A stretch of DNA of 64,000 bases from Methylobacterium sp. 2A (lineage in GTDB: Bacteria > Pseudomonadota > Alphaproteobacteria > Rhizobiales > Beijerinckiaceae). Positions 35,455 through 45,039 of the stretch are shown here, piece after piece. Location: positions 62,001 through 126,000 of the forward strand of contig NZ_VUOK01000003.1 in the NCBI RefSeq assembly GCF_009806555.1. The letters run 5' to 3'. How positions within the stretch are numbered: position 1 is the first letter of the stretch; each line of letters opens with the position of its first letter. Made by a program: the position numbers and the translations under genes. The notes below the pieces were generated by a model. It was not told the origin of the DNA. It was given only the letters and a program-made list of their open reading frames with translations, and did not search any database.

Positions 35455-36819
35455 TCAGCCGGCGGTCGCAGGGGGAAAGGTCAGGTCGAAGCGGCAACCG
35501 CCCATCGAGGCTGGCTGGACGCTCACGGTCGCGTCGTGGAGCTTGGCGATCGCGGCCACCAAACTCAGTCCGAGGCCGTTGCCCTGGGTCTGGCGCGCCA
35601 CCTCCGACCGGTAGAAGCGCTGGAAGATCTTGCCGCGCTCCGTCGCGGGCAGGCCCGGTCCGGTATCTTCCACGGCGAGGCTGATCGCGGTGCCCGGCCG
35701 CGAGAGGCGCACGCAGACCGCGCCCCGCTCCGGCGTGAACTTCAGCGCGTTGTCGAGGAGGTTCGACAGGGCCTCGAAGCAGAGGTCGCGATCACCGTGG
35801 ATGACATGGCTTCCCGGTCCGGACGCGAGGGTGAGCCGCACGCCCTTCTCCTCGGCCACTGGCTCGAAGAGGTCCAGAGCCGCGGCGGCCAGCTCGCCGA
35901 GATCGACCGGCGCGAAGGCGGTCCGGCGTCCCTCTTCCATCGCGCCGATCCGCAGCACGGCCGTGACCATGGCGAGCGTCTGGTCGATCCAGGCGAGGCC
36001 CTGGTCGATCGTCTCGTGGAACTCTTCCACCGTCCGGGCCTGAGCCCGGCTCCGCTCCAGCCGGGCGCGCAGCCGGGTGAGCGGCGTGCGCAGGTCGTGG
36101 GCGACCGCGTCGCCGACGCTGCGGACCTCGCCCATCAGGTGCTCGATCTCGTCGAGCATCCGGTTCACGTTGGCGGCCAGCCGGTCGAATTCGTCGCCGC
36201 GCTTTCCGACCGGCAACCGTTTGCGCAGGTCGCCGCGCATCACCTCGGCGAGCGCCGCCTCGGTGGCGGCCAGCCGCCTCCGGCCCCGCCGGGCGAGCAG
36301 GAGACCGCCGAGCCCCGATAGGGCCAAAGTCGGCACGAGGCCGAGGCCGAGCGCCCGCAGGGTCGTCCCCCGCACGCGGTCGATCTCGTCGGAATCGTGG
36401 GCGATCACCACGGTGCTGCCATCGGGCAGCGGCAGGGCGGCCGCCCAGATCTCGTCGTCGAGCCGGCGCCCTGCGACCTGCACGGTGGCGCTCACGCGGT
36501 CGGCGTCCCCGTCGCGGGCGAGGCGATCGGGGATCGCGTCGAGGTTGCCGGCCCGGCGCACCCCGTCGGGACCGAACAGGCCGCCGTAGTGATTGGCGTG
36601 CAGGTCCATGGCGGTCCAGGTGTCGACCCGCAAAGCCGCCGAGGCGGGATCGGCGGCGACGGCGCGGACTTCGAGCCGCAGCGTCTCGGCCAGTTCCTCG
36701 CGCAGGTAGGCGGCCGTCTGCCAGTAGATGAAGGCGAACATCGTCAGCGCGAGCAGCACCGACCACAGGGCGATCCCGAGCGCCCAGCGCAGGGTCGTGG
36801 AGCGCAGGCGTTCAGTCAT
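35455..36819 (-). CDS. Two-component sensor histidine kinase
   Basis: 454 residues. Two membrane helices (about 10-32 and 155-180) flank a periplasmic sensor of about 125 residues. HAMP and HisKA follow, with the phospho-acceptor in VGDAVAHDLRTPLTRLRARL, then HATPase_c with DLCFEALSNLLDNALKFTPE (N box), VEDTGPGLPATERGKIFQRF and GNGLGLSLV (G2). The start overlaps the 3' end of the response regulator gene by 8 nt. The nearest candidate targets are the heavy-metal RND genes on the other side of the regulator. Confidence 0.93.
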   Translation of the reverse strand: MTERLRSTTLRWALGIALWSVLLALTMFAFIYWQTAAYLREELAETLRLEVRAVAADPASAALRVDTWTAMDLHANHYGGLFGPDGVRRAGNLDAIPDRLARDGDADRVSATVQVAGRRLDDEIWAAALPLPDGSTVVIAHDSDEIDRVRGTTLRALGLGLVPTLALSGLGGLLLARRGRRRLAATEAALAEVMRGDLRKRLPVGKRGDEFDRLAANVNRMLDEIEHLMGEVRSVGDAVAHDLRTPLTRLRARLERSRAQARTVEEFHETIDQGLAWIDQTLAMVTAVLRIGAMEEGRRTAFAPVDLGELAAAALDLFEPVAEEKGVRLTLASGPGSHVIHGDRDLCFEALSNLLDNALKFTPERGAVCVRLSRPGTAISLAVEDTGPGLPATERGKIFQRFYRSEVARQTQGNGLGLSLVAAIAKLHDATVSVQPASMGGCRFDLTFPPATAG

Positions 36820-37489
36820 CGGGGGTGAAGGTGAAGCCGAGGCCGCGCACGTTCTGGATCAGGGGCGGCTCGCCGCAGGCCTCGAGCTTGCGGCGCAGGC
36901 GCCCGAGATGGACGTCGATCAGGTTCGATTTCGGGGTGAACCGGTAGTTCCAGACCTCCTCGAACAGCATCGCCCGGGTGACGATCTGGCCGGGCGCGCG
37001 CATCAGATAGGCCAGCAGCTTGAGTTCGCGCGGCAGCAATTCGAGGTCGCGCGCCCCGCGCCGGCCGGTCCCGGCTATCAGGTCGATCTCCAGGCTGCCG
37101 ACCCGCAGCAGGGTCTCGCGGCTGTCCACCGGGCGCCGGAGCAGCGCCTCGATCCGCGCGGCGAGTTCCCCGAGCGCGAAGGGTTTTGCGAGGTAGTCGT
37201 CCCCGCCCGCCCGCAGGCCGCGGATGCGTTCATCCACGTCGCCGAGCGCGCTCAGCACCAGGGCGGGGGTCCGGTCCCCGTCCCGGCGGAGATCCTGCAG
37301 GACGCCGAGACCGTCCTGGCCGGGCAGCATCCGATCGAGGATGATCGCCCCCCAGGCGCCGTCCCGGGCCGCCCGGGCGCCCTCGGGCCCGGTGGCCGCC
37401 CAGGTCACCGCATGGCCGCGTCCGCGCAGATCGTCGAGCACGACGCCTGCCGTCTCCGCGTCATCCTCGATCAGCAGCACCCTCGCCAC
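36812..37489 (-). CDS. OmpR-family response regulator
   Basis: 225 residues: receiver domain with phospho-acceptor Asp in AIILDRMLPGQDGLGVL and the conserved Lys in GGDDYLAKPFALGEL. A C-terminal winged helix has ELKLLAYLMRAPGQIVTRAM and SNLIDVHLGRLRRKLE. It is coupled to the sensor kinase downstream and is divergent from the RND efflux genes, suggesting that it controls metal efflux (inference). Confidence 0.94.
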   Translation of the reverse strand: MARVLLIEDDAETAGVVLDDLRGRGHAVTWAATGPEGARAARDGAWGAIILDRMLPGQDGLGVLQDLRRDGDRTPALVLSALGDVDERIRGLRAGGDDYLAKPFALGELAARIEALLRRPVDSRETLLRVGSLEIDLIAGTGRRGARDLELLPRELKLLAYLMRAPGQIVTRAMLFEEVWNYRFTPKSNLIDVHLGRLRRKLEACGEPPLIQNVRGLGFTFTPDD

Positions 37490-37762
37490 GCCCGCGCCTC
37501 CGACCCGTTTCCCCTGTGCCGCATTTCCGCCGGCCGGTCCCCATGCCGACCCGACTGTGAACCCGAATTTAGTGGCGCGGCATCGGCTTCACCCAACTTA
37601 TTAGAATGACTCTAGCGCGTACCGGCGCCGGTTTCACGGCCCGATTTGTCTCACCGGATCGCCTCGATGCAGACCCCACCCCGCAGAACGCGTGTGCCCC
37701 ACAGGGCTCGGTTGGCGGATTCGCACATCTCGGTTCCAGTGGACGGGCGAACGGCGCCGCCT

Positions 37763-37943
37763 TTCTCCCTCCCCCCTCGGCGGGGGAGGGCGGCGCTCGC
37801 GTCAGCGAGGGTCGGGAGAGGGGAACCCGGGTTCAGGATGTGTTCCGACCGGCCTGACGGATACAGCCCGATTCTGCACCGTCGCTCCCCTCTCCCGACC
37901 CGCTTCGCGGGCCACCGTCCCCCGCAGAGGGGGGAGGAAGGAG
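37763..37943. repeat. Large palindromic intergenic element
   Basis: Left arm 37763 onward reads CTCCCTCCCCCCTCGGCGGG then GAGGGTCGGGAGAGGGG. The right arm ending near 37943 is its inverted counterpart (CTCCCCTCTCCCGACCC, then CCGCAGAGGGGGGAGG). The arms are about 60 bp and separated by about 60 bp. It lies in the 514-bp gap (37490-38003) between the response regulator and the PhaR-like gene, which otherwise holds nothing recognisable. It could fold in RNA or DNA. Confidence 0.75.
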
Positions 37944-38003
37944 CGCGCGGATCCTGCCGCCGGCTGCCATCGCCGAGACCTGATCTGCATCGCCCGGAGC
38001 GCC

Positions 38004-38207
38004 GTGCCCGTGCCTAGGAAGAAGCGTCCCCGGCGCCTGATCAACCGGTACGCCCAGACCCGTCTCTACGACGTGGAGACGCGCAGCTACGTCACCGTGG
38101 ATCGGCTGAAGGAATTTCGCAGCGCGGGCTACGAGGTGGTGGTCCGCGAGGTCGAGACCGGGCGCTTCGTGAGCGACGAGGTGCTGCGCCCGGGTTTCGA
38201 CGCATGA
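38004..38207 (+). CDS. Small PHB-accumulation-regulator-like DNA-binding protein
   Basis: 67 residues from a GTG at 38004 (a GTG at 38010 is also possible). RRLINRYAQTRLYDVETRSY and VTVDRLKEFRSAGYEVVVRE match the N-terminal DNA-binding domain of PhaR/PHB_acc regulators. The C-terminal PHB-binding half is absent, so it is a stand-alone DNA-binding domain. It starts 34 nt upstream of the efflux adaptor, and it may be co-transcribed and act as a local regulator. Confidence 0.75.
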   Translation: MPVPRKKRPRRLINRYAQTRLYDVETRSYVTVDRLKEFRSAGYEVVVREVETGRFVSDEVLRPGFDA

Positions 38208-38241
38208 GCCCGACCCTCTCCGGCGATCGGTGCGCGCGCCG

Positions 38242-39582
38242 ATGACACTGAACGCGGAGGCGCACGCCCGCGCCATGGAAGCCGAGGCCGTCGAGCCGGA
38301 GGACTTGGACGAGGCGGTGGCCTCGCCGCCCGCCCCGGCCGCACCGCGCCGCGGCGGCGTCCGCGCGCTCCTCCTGCTGGCGCTGGCCGGCCTCGCTGTG
38401 GCGGGCTGGATCGAGCGCGCGCCCCTCCTCTCCGCGCTCGGCCTCACGACACCCGCGCCGAGCACGCCGGCGGCGGAGACCGACAAGGCCGACGCGGCGC
38501 CGGCGGATCCCGACCGCGTCACCCTCGACGCGGCCGGCCAGAAGCGGCTCGGCCTCGCCTTCGGCACGGCCGAGACCCGCCGGATCGTGCTGCCGGTGCG
38601 CGCCCCCGGCACGGTGGCCTTCGACGAGCGGCGGGTGACGCATCTCAAGCCGCGGACCCAGGGGCGGGTGCTGAGCCTCGCGGTCCAGCCCGGCGACCGG
38701 GTCACGGCGGGCGAGACCCTGGCGACCCTCGACGCCGCCGGCCTCCTCGACGCGCGCAACGGCTACCTCGCCGCGCAGGCCTCGCTCGGCGAGGCGCAGG
38801 CCTCCGAGGCGGTGGCGGCGCTGCAGCTCAAGCGCGGCCAGGAGCAGCTCAAGTTCGGCGGCGTCGCCCAGGCCGAGGTCGAGCGGCGGCAGGTCGATCT
38901 CGCCAAGGCCCAGGCGGCGGTGAAGTCGGCCCAGGCCAATGCCGAGATGTACCGGGCGCAGTATCAGCGCCTCGCCCCGACCGAGGGGGGCGCCCCCGGA
39001 ACCAGCGCGGTCGTGACCCCGATCCAGGGCGTGGTGACCAGCGTCGGCGTGACCCTCGGCGAGGTCGTCGACACCACCCGCGACGCCTTCACGGTCGCCG
39101 ACCCGACCCGCATCCTCGTGCTGGCCAACCTCTACGGACCCGATATCGGCCGGGTGAAGGCCGGCGACACCGCCTCCGTGGAGAGCCCGATCCCCGGTCA
39201 GGCCCCCTTCGAGGGGCGTGTCCGCTCGGTGAACGCCGCCCTGGATCCGGCCACCAACACGGCGCCCGCGCGCGTCGAACTGGACAATCCCGGCGACCTG
39301 CTGCGCGCCAACATGTTCGTGTCGGTGACGATCGCGGCGGATCTCGGCCGCGACGGCGTCACGGTCCCGGCCGCCGCGATCCAGCAGACCGAGCAGGGGC
39401 CGATCGCCTTCGTTCGCACGGCCCCCGACCGCTTCGAGCGGCGCGCCCTCCAGCTCGGGATTCAGCGCTCCGACTGGGTCGAGGTGCAGAGCGGCGTCGC
39501 GGCCGGCGACACGGTGGCGACGCAGGGCAGCTTCGGGCTGAAGGCGATCCTGCTGCGCAGCCTGCTCGGCTCGACGGATTGA
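38242..39582 (+). CDS. RND efflux periplasmic adaptor (HlyD/CusB-like)
   Basis: 446 residues. The N-terminal anchor ALLLLALAGLAVAGW is followed by a barrel-sandwich and lipoyl segment (VLSLAVQPGDRVTAGETLAT), an alpha-hairpin (AVAALQLKRGQEQLKFGGVA) and the beta-barrel and membrane-proximal domains. It is of the CusB/CzcB class. ATG at 38242. A GTG four codons upstream is also possible. The pump gene begins 8 nt after the stop. No outer-membrane channel is encoded nearby, so a shared one must be used. Confidence 0.9.
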   Translation: MTLNAEAHARAMEAEAVEPEDLDEAVASPPAPAAPRRGGVRALLLLALAGLAVAGWIERAPLLSALGLTTPAPSTPAAETDKADAAPADPDRVTLDAAGQKRLGLAFGTAETRRIVLPVRAPGTVAFDERRVTHLKPRTQGRVLSLAVQPGDRVTAGETLATLDAAGLLDARNGYLAAQASLGEAQASEAVAALQLKRGQEQLKFGGVAQAEVERRQVDLAKAQAAVKSAQANAEMYRAQYQRLAPTEGGAPGTSAVVTPIQGVVTSVGVTLGEVVDTTRDAFTVADPTRILVLANLYGPDIGRVKAGDTASVESPIPGQAPFEGRVRSVNAALDPATNTAPARVELDNPGDLLRANMFVSVTIAADLGRDGVTVPAAAIQQTEQGPIAFVRTAPDRFERRALQLGIQRSDWVEVQSGVAAGDTVATQGSFGLKAILLRSLLGSTD

Positions 39583-39590
39583 GGCCCCCG

Positions 39591-42500
39591 ATGCGGTCGT
39601 GGTTCGCCCTGCTGGTCTGCCGCCGGTTCCTGGTGCTGATGATCGCGCTCGCCGCGGCGGCGGGGGGCGTCGCCAATCTCGAAGGCCTGTCGATCGACGC
39701 GGTGCCGGACATCTCGCCCAAGCAGGTGATGATCCTGACCCTGTCGCCCGGGCTCGGGCCGCTGGAGGTCGAGCGCCTCGTCACCTTCCCGGTGGAGAAC
39801 GCCATGGCGGGCGCGCCGGGCCTGACCGGGATCCGCTCGACGTCCCGGGCCGGCGTCTCGGCGGTCTACGTCACCTTCGCGGACGGCGTGCCGATCACGG
39901 AGGCGCGCAATCAGGTGTTCCAGCGCCTGCCGGCGGCCAGGAGCATGATGCCGGCGGGCGTCGGCGATCCGCAGATGGGCCCGATGGCGACGGGGCTCGG
40001 CGAGATCTACCAGTTCGAGCTGCGCGGGCCGGCCTACACGCCGATGCAGCTCCGTCGCACCCTGCAATGGACCATCGCGCCGAAGCTGAAGCTCACCCCC
40101 GGCGTCGCCGACGTGAACATCTATGGCGGCCAGATGCCGACCTACGAGGTCCGGGTCTCGGCCGACGCGCTGCGCCGCTACGGCGTCACGCTGGCCCAGG
40201 TCTTCACGGCGCTCGCCGACAACAACGCCGCCCGCGGGGGCGCCTATATCGAGCACAACGACCAGCAGGAGACGATCCGCGGCCTCGGCCTCGCCAAGGG
40301 GCCGGAGGACATCGCCAACATCGTGGTCGCCACGGGGCCCGGCGGCGTGCCGGTGACCATGGCGACGCTGGGGAATGTGGTCGAGGCTCCCAAGGTCCGG
40401 CTCGGGGCCGTGACCCACGACGCCGAGGGCGAGACGGTCGTCGGCATCGCGCTGATGCAGTATGGCGACAATGCCAGCGCGGTGGTCGGGCAGGTCAAGA
40501 AAACGATCGACGACCTGCGCCCGCAACTGCCGCCGGGCATGGAGATCGTGCCCTATTACGACCGCTCTGCGCTCGTGGACCGCACGATCCACACGGTGGA
40601 GCACAACCTCCTCGAAGGCGCGGTCCTCGTCATCGTCGTCCTGCTGCTGCTGCTCGGCAACCTCCGGGCCGGATTGATCGTGGCGGCCGCGATCCCGCTC
40701 GCGATGCTGATGGCGTTTGCCGGCATGCGGCTGTTCGGCCTCTCGGGCAACCTGATGAGCCTCGGCGCCATCGATTTCGGCCTGATCGTCGACGGGGCCG
40801 TGGTGATGGTCGAGAACGTGCTGCGCGCCCGCGGCGAGCACCCGGACCGTCCGCCCGGGGACCTGATCCGGGACGCCGCCGCCGAGGTGGCCAAGCCCGT
40901 GATGTTCGCGGTGGCGATCATCATCCTGGTCTACGTGCCGATCCTGGCGCTGGAGGGCGTGGCCGGCAAGATGTTCGTGCCGATGGCGCTGACCGTCATC
41001 CTGGCGCTCTCCGGCTCCCTCGTCGTCACCATGACGCTGATGCCGGCGCTCGCCGCGATCTTCCTCTCGGGCCGCGGCGTCGGCGAGCGCGAGACGCGCC
41101 TCGTCCATTGGATGCGGGCCGCCTACACGCCCCTGCTGAAGGCGGCCGAGCGGCACGCCCTCACGACCGTGCTGGCGACGCTCGCCCTGTTCGCCGGCTC
41201 CTGCGTGCTGGCCACGCGCCTCGGCGGCGAGTTCCTGCCGAAACTGTCGGAGGGCTCGATCGTCATCACCTCCGAGAAGCTGCCGGGCATCGATCTCTCC
41301 GCCTCGCTGGCGACGGTGACCCGCATCGAGCGGGTGCTGAAGTCGTTTCCGGAGGTGAAGCGCGTCGTCTCGCTCACCGGCAGCGCCGAGATCCCCACCG
41401 ACCCGATGGGCGTCGAATCGACCGACAGCTTCATCACCCTCACCGACCCCGCCACCTGGACGACCGCCGAGACGCAGGAGGGCCTCGTGGCGGCCTTCGA
41501 CAAGCGGCTCAAGGAGGAGGTACCGGGCGTGGCCTATACCTTCTCCCAGCCGATCCAGATGCGCATGGACGACCTGCTGGAGGGCGTGCGCGGCGACGTC
41601 GCGATCAGCCTCTACGGCGACGACCTGAAGGTTCTGAAGGACAAAGCCGACGCCATCGTGCGGGCGGTCTCCGGGGTCGACGGGGCGGCGGACGTGAAGG
41701 CCGAGGCGCAGGCCGGCATGCCGGCGCTCTCGATCCAGGTCGATCGCGCCAGGGCGGCCCGCTACGGCATCAACGTCTCGGACGTGCTCGACATGGTCGA
41801 GAGCATCGGCGGCCGCACCAGCGGCGTCGTCTACGGCGACGACAATTCGATCACCGAGATCGTGGTGCGGCTGGACCCCGCCGACCGCAGCGACATCGAG
41901 CGGATCCGCGCCCTGCCGGTCGGCCGGTCCGCCGGCGGCGATCCGGGTCGCGAGGCGGGCAGCCGCATGATGGTCCCACTGTCGATGGTCGCCAGCGTCG
42001 ACGTGGCCTCCGGTCCGGCGCAGATCAGCCGCGAGCGCCTGCAGCGACGGATCTCCGTGCAGGCGAATGTCCGCGGCCGCGACGTCCAGAGCTTCGTGGA
42101 TGCCGCCAAGGCCGCCGTCGAGCAGCAGGTGACGCTGCCGCCGCGCTACGCGCTGGTCTGGAGCGGGCAGTTCCAGAACCTGCAGGAGGCGACCGCCCGG
42201 CTGACCGTCGTGGTGCCCGCCGCACTCGCGGCGATCCTGGTCCTGCTGGTGGTGATGTTCGGCGACATCCGCCTCGCCGGGCTGATCTTCCTCAACGTAC
42301 CGGTGGCTGCCACCGGCGGCATCCTGGCGCTGACCCTGCGCGACATGCCGTTCTCGATCTCGGCGGCGATCGGGTTCATCGCGACCTTCGGCATCGCGAT
42401 CCTGAACGGCGTCGTGCTGACGAGCTACATCCGCGACCTGGAGGCGTCCGGCCTCGACCCCCAAGAGGCGGCCACGCGGGCCGCCGAGATGCGGCTGCGC

Positions 42501-42782
42501 CCGGTGATGATGACGGCCCTGGTGGCGGCTCTGGGCTTCCTGCCGATGGCGCTGTCCACGAGCGCCGGCGCCGAGGTGCAGCGTCCGCTCGCCACCGTGG
42601 TGATCGGCGGGCTGATCTCCGCGACCCTGCTCACCCTCGTGGTTCTGCCGGCGGTCTATCCGTGGGTGGCGGGCCTGCGCCTGGGTCGGGCGAGGGCGGA
42701 CCGCACGGCGGAAGCGGGCGGGTCTTCGCCAAGCGTGACGGAACCGGCTCCGCCGCGTGCGGGGCGCCGAACAGTCCCGTGA
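39591..42782 (+). CDS. Heavy-metal RND efflux pump (CusA/CzcA family)
   Basis: 1063 residues, 12 predicted helices in two halves with large periplasmic loops. The helix-4 motif AIDFGLIVDGAVVMVEN matches the divalent-metal (HME1-type, Co/Zn/Ni) signature rather than the Cu/Ag one, though substrate calls from motif alone are tentative. Proton-driven export across the envelope with the adjacent adaptor. ATG at 39591, 8 nt after the adaptor stop. The last 20 or so residues are Pro/Arg-rich. Confidence 0.93.
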   Translation: MRSWFALLVCRRFLVLMIALAAAAGGVANLEGLSIDAVPDISPKQVMILTLSPGLGPLEVERLVTFPVENAMAGAPGLTGIRSTSRAGVSAVYVTFADGVPITEARNQVFQRLPAARSMMPAGVGDPQMGPMATGLGEIYQFELRGPAYTPMQLRRTLQWTIAPKLKLTPGVADVNIYGGQMPTYEVRVSADALRRYGVTLAQVFTALADNNAARGGAYIEHNDQQETIRGLGLAKGPEDIANIVVATGPGGVPVTMATLGNVVEAPKVRLGAVTHDAEGETVVGIALMQYGDNASAVVGQVKKTIDDLRPQLPPGMEIVPYYDRSALVDRTIHTVEHNLLEGAVLVIVVLLLLLGNLRAGLIVAAAIPLAMLMAFAGMRLFGLSGNLMSLGAIDFGLIVDGAVVMVENVLRARGEHPDRPPGDLIRDAAAEVAKPVMFAVAIIILVYVPILALEGVAGKMFVPMALTVILALSGSLVVTMTLMPALAAIFLSGRGVGERETRLVHWMRAAYTPLLKAAERHALTTVLATLALFAGSCVLATRLGGEFLPKLSEGSIVITSEKLPGIDLSASLATVTRIERVLKSFPEVKRVVSLTGSAEIPTDPMGVESTDSFITLTDPATWTTAETQEGLVAAFDKRLKEEVPGVAYTFSQPIQMRMDDLLEGVRGDVAISLYGDDLKVLKDKADAIVRAVSGVDGAADVKAEAQAGMPALSIQVDRARAARYGINVSDVLDMVESIGGRTSGVVYGDDNSITEIVVRLDPADRSDIERIRALPVGRSAGGDPGREAGSRMMVPLSMVASVDVASGPAQISRERLQRRISVQANVRGRDVQSFVDAAKAAVEQQVTLPPRYALVWSGQFQNLQEATARLTVVVPAALAAILVLLVVMFGDIRLAGLIFLNVPVAATGGILALTLRDMPFSISAAIGFIATFGIAILNGVVLTSYIRDLEASGLDPQEAATRAAEMRLRPVMMTALVAALGFLPMALSTSAGAEVQRPLATVVIGGLISATLLTLVVLPAVYPWVAGLRLGRARADRTAEAGGSSPSVTEPAPPRAGRRTVP

Positions 42783-42955
42783 GATACCGGTCATAGACCG
42801 GCTGCGTCCGGCGCAGCGCCTCGCGGGTGAAGGGCTCGCGCGCAAGCCGGCCCTCGCCCGATGCGTGGGCGTGGTATATCCGCCTCCCCTGCGACGGCGC
42901 CCCGGACGTCACCATCCCGGCGACCGCGCGGCGGGGCGCGGAGTTCCCGACCACC

Positions 42956-43570
42956 ATGTCGATCCTCTCCGAACACATCGCTGGTTGGGACGACTCACCC
43001 TTCGCGGCCCGCGCGGCCGGTGACGCATGGGATGTCGTCGCGGGGCTCGCCGACACGGTGGCGCGGCTGCTCGACACGCTCGACGCGGGCTACGCGATCG
43101 CGGGCGACATCGCCGTCCACCGCACGGCCCGGGTCGAGACGGGGGCCGTGCTGAAGGGTCCCGTGATCGTCGGCCCGGATTGCCTGATCGCCGGCGGGAG
43201 CCTGCTGCGCGGCGGATGCTGGCTCGACCGGGGCTGCATCGTCGGGCCGGGGGCCGAGCTCAAGACGACCCTCCTGTTCCGGGGATCGCGGCTCGCGCAT
43301 TTCAACTTCGTCGGCGACAGCATCCTGGGCTGCGACGTGAACCTCGAAGCGGGCGCGGTCATCGCCAACCACCGCAACGAGCTGGCCGACCCGCGCCTGC
43401 GGATCGCCCATCGTGACGGGGTCATCGCGGCCGAGACCGTCAAGTTCGGCGCGCTCGTCGGCGACGGCAGCCGCATCGGCGCGAACGCGGTGATCGCCCC
43501 GGGCGCCCTCCTGGCCCCCGGCACGATCGTCCCGCGGCTCGGCTTGGTCGATCAGAGGCCGACGGACTGA
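42956..43570 (+). CDS. Left-handed beta-helix (hexapeptide) transferase-like protein
   Basis: 204 residues with hexapeptide repeats: GDIAVHRTARVETGAVLKGP, VIVGPDCLIAGGSLLRGGCW, and ILGCDVNLEAGAVIANHRNE. It resembles the C-terminal acetyltransferase half of GlmU-like nucleotidyltransferases but lacks the nucleotidyltransferase domain. The catalytic activity, probably acyl transfer to a sugar nucleotide, cannot be specified. It starts 173 nt after the pump and is convergent with the L,D-transpeptidase. Confidence 0.8.
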   Translation: MSILSEHIAGWDDSPFAARAAGDAWDVVAGLADTVARLLDTLDAGYAIAGDIAVHRTARVETGAVLKGPVIVGPDCLIAGGSLLRGGCWLDRGCIVGPGAELKTTLLFRGSRLAHFNFVGDSILGCDVNLEAGAVIANHRNELADPRLRIAHRDGVIAAETVKFGALVGDGSRIGANAVIAPGALLAPGTIVPRLGLVDQRPTD

Positions 43571-43594
43571 GGGCGGGTCCCGCCTTAGAGCGCT

Positions 43595-44299
43595 CTATGC
43601 CGGCAGGACGACCACCTTCGTCTTGACCGGCGTGCGCGCGTAGAGGTGGATCATGTCCTGGCTCAGCAGGCCGACGCAGCCGCTCGTGATGCCCGTGCCG
43701 ATCGATTCGGCATCGCTGCTCGCGTAGATCGTGTAGAGCGTATAGGCGCCGTTCTGGTAGAGATGGAGGGTGCGGGCGCCGAGCGGGTTGTCGAGGCCGC
43801 CCGGCATGCCGCGGGCGTATTTCGCGGCCTCGGGCTGGCGCCGGATCATCTCCTTGGGCGGCGTCCAGGTCGCCCATTCGGACTTGCGGCCGACATAGGC
43901 GTCTCCGCTCCACCGGAACCCGTCGCGGCCGACATTGGCGCCGTACCGGGTGGCCGTGCCGTCGCCCTCGACGCGGTAGACATAGTAATTGGCGGGATCG
44001 ACGATGATCGTGCCGGCCGCTTCCTTGGTCTCGTAGCTGACGGTCCGGCGGTAATATTTCGGGTCGACCTTGCTGATGTCGACCGCCGGGATCGGGAACT
44101 TCTCGTTCGGCATCGGCCCGTAGGTGTTCCTCGCCTCGGCGAGGAGCAGGCTGTCGGTGGTCCCGCAGCCGCCGAGGGCGAGGGCGCCGGCGCTGAGGGC
44201 CGAGCCGGCCAGGAACGCCCGGCGGCTGAGACGGGCCGGTCGCGGCCCGAACTGCGCATCCACCCCGCCGGCACCGGTCTTCAGAGCGTCGATCGTCAT
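43595..44299 (-). CDS. L,D-transpeptidase (YkuD family), exported lipoprotein
   Basis: 234 residues. The twin-arginine-like signal LSRRAFLAGSALSAGALALG ends in a lipobox LGGC. The catalytic motif is GIGTGITSGCVGLLSQDMIHLY (nucleophile Cys, HxxG region upstream around LHLYQNGAYTLYTIYA). Such ErfK/YbiS enzymes cross-link peptidoglycan or attach lipoproteins. Alphaproteobacterial versions also anchor outer-membrane proteins. ATG at 44299. An upstream in-frame extension looks non-coding. Confidence 0.9.
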   Translation of the reverse strand: MTIDALKTGAGGVDAQFGPRPARLSRRAFLAGSALSAGALALGGCGTTDSLLLAEARNTYGPMPNEKFPIPAVDISKVDPKYYRRTVSYETKEAAGTIIVDPANYYVYRVEGDGTATRYGANVGRDGFRWSGDAYVGRKSEWATWTPPKEMIRRQPEAAKYARGMPGGLDNPLGARTLHLYQNGAYTLYTIYASSDAESIGTGITSGCVGLLSQDMIHLYARTPVKTKVVVLPA

Positions 44300-44736
44300 G
44301 TCTCTGGACTTCCCGTGTCCCGCCGCGCGAACCGCCAAGCTGAGGGTGCCGCGCCACGGCGTCGCTGGCAAGCTCGGCTGTCGACAGCCGAAAGCCGGGG
44401 AAATGCGTCGGGAGTGTGGCTAATATCCGTCGTCGATAGGCGATGGGCAGCCAATGCAATGTAGGAGTGCTTGTTGCGCAGGTATTCGCCTCGGGGCCCG
44501 CGCGATCGACCGGTCTGCGGATCGATGCGCCGTCTGCCAGTGCCGTCCGCCGTTGAGAGGCCTCACCGCACGTCGGACGGTCCGTCGCCCGCCTTTCGAG
44601 GGCCGGCTCGGCGCCCGGACGGCCGTGGCTCGCCCGGGCGTGGGTTCACTCCGGTTCCGCTGGGATGAGCTTGACGGCCCGCGTGCGCCCTGATGACAGG
44701 CGGCGGGGCGGCTGCTACGACCCGGCTTCGGCACCC
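44300..44736. other. 437-bp intergenic stretch upstream of the tRNA gene
   Basis: No coding frame with family motifs was recognised. It should hold the L,D-transpeptidase promoter and the tRNA promoter. Neither was identified with confidence. Confidence 0.5.
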
Positions 44737-44813
44737 GACTCCGTAGCTCAGCTGGATAGAGCAGCCGCCTTCTAAGCGGCAGGTCGTAGGTTCGAGCCCT
44801 ACCGGGGTCGCCA
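44737..44813 (+). tRNA. tRNA-Arg (anticodon TCT)
   Basis: A complete cloverleaf: acceptor GACTCCG pairs with CGGGGTC, the D-arm is GCTCAGCTGGATAGAGC, the anticodon stem GCCGC/GCGGC has loop CTTCTAA (TCT at 44771-44773), and the T-arm is TAGGTTCGAGCCCTA. The 3' CCA is encoded (44811-44813). It reads AGA codons, which are rare in this GC-rich genome. Confidence 0.96.
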
Positions 44814-45039
44814 GCCCTGTGCTCGCCGGGTCGATGATGCGGCGGGCATGTCCGAGCCGGTGTGCCCGCAGCCGGGCGCTTCGTCGGCGCGACTCAACCC
44901 CGGCGAAACCGCTGGATCCCGGCTCCCGCCCCCTCGACACTACCCCGCCGAGGCAGGTCGAAGCGCGCCCGCATCTGGGGATCGGCGTTGGGCAGGTTCG
45001 GGATCTGCGGCACCACGGCCGTGGCAATCCTCGCGGCGA

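Noticed and set aside
39462..42845. 1127-residue minus-strand ORF opposite the RND pump
   Set aside because: It is His/Arg/Asp-rich with no domain and mirrors the GC bias of the real pump gene on the plus strand.
42631..43077. Minus-strand ORF between the RND pump and the beta-helix gene, with a protein-like segment (RLAREPFTREALRRTQPVYD)
   Set aside because: The segment is suggestive, but the frame overlaps two clear genes, lacks a start signal and matches no family I can name.
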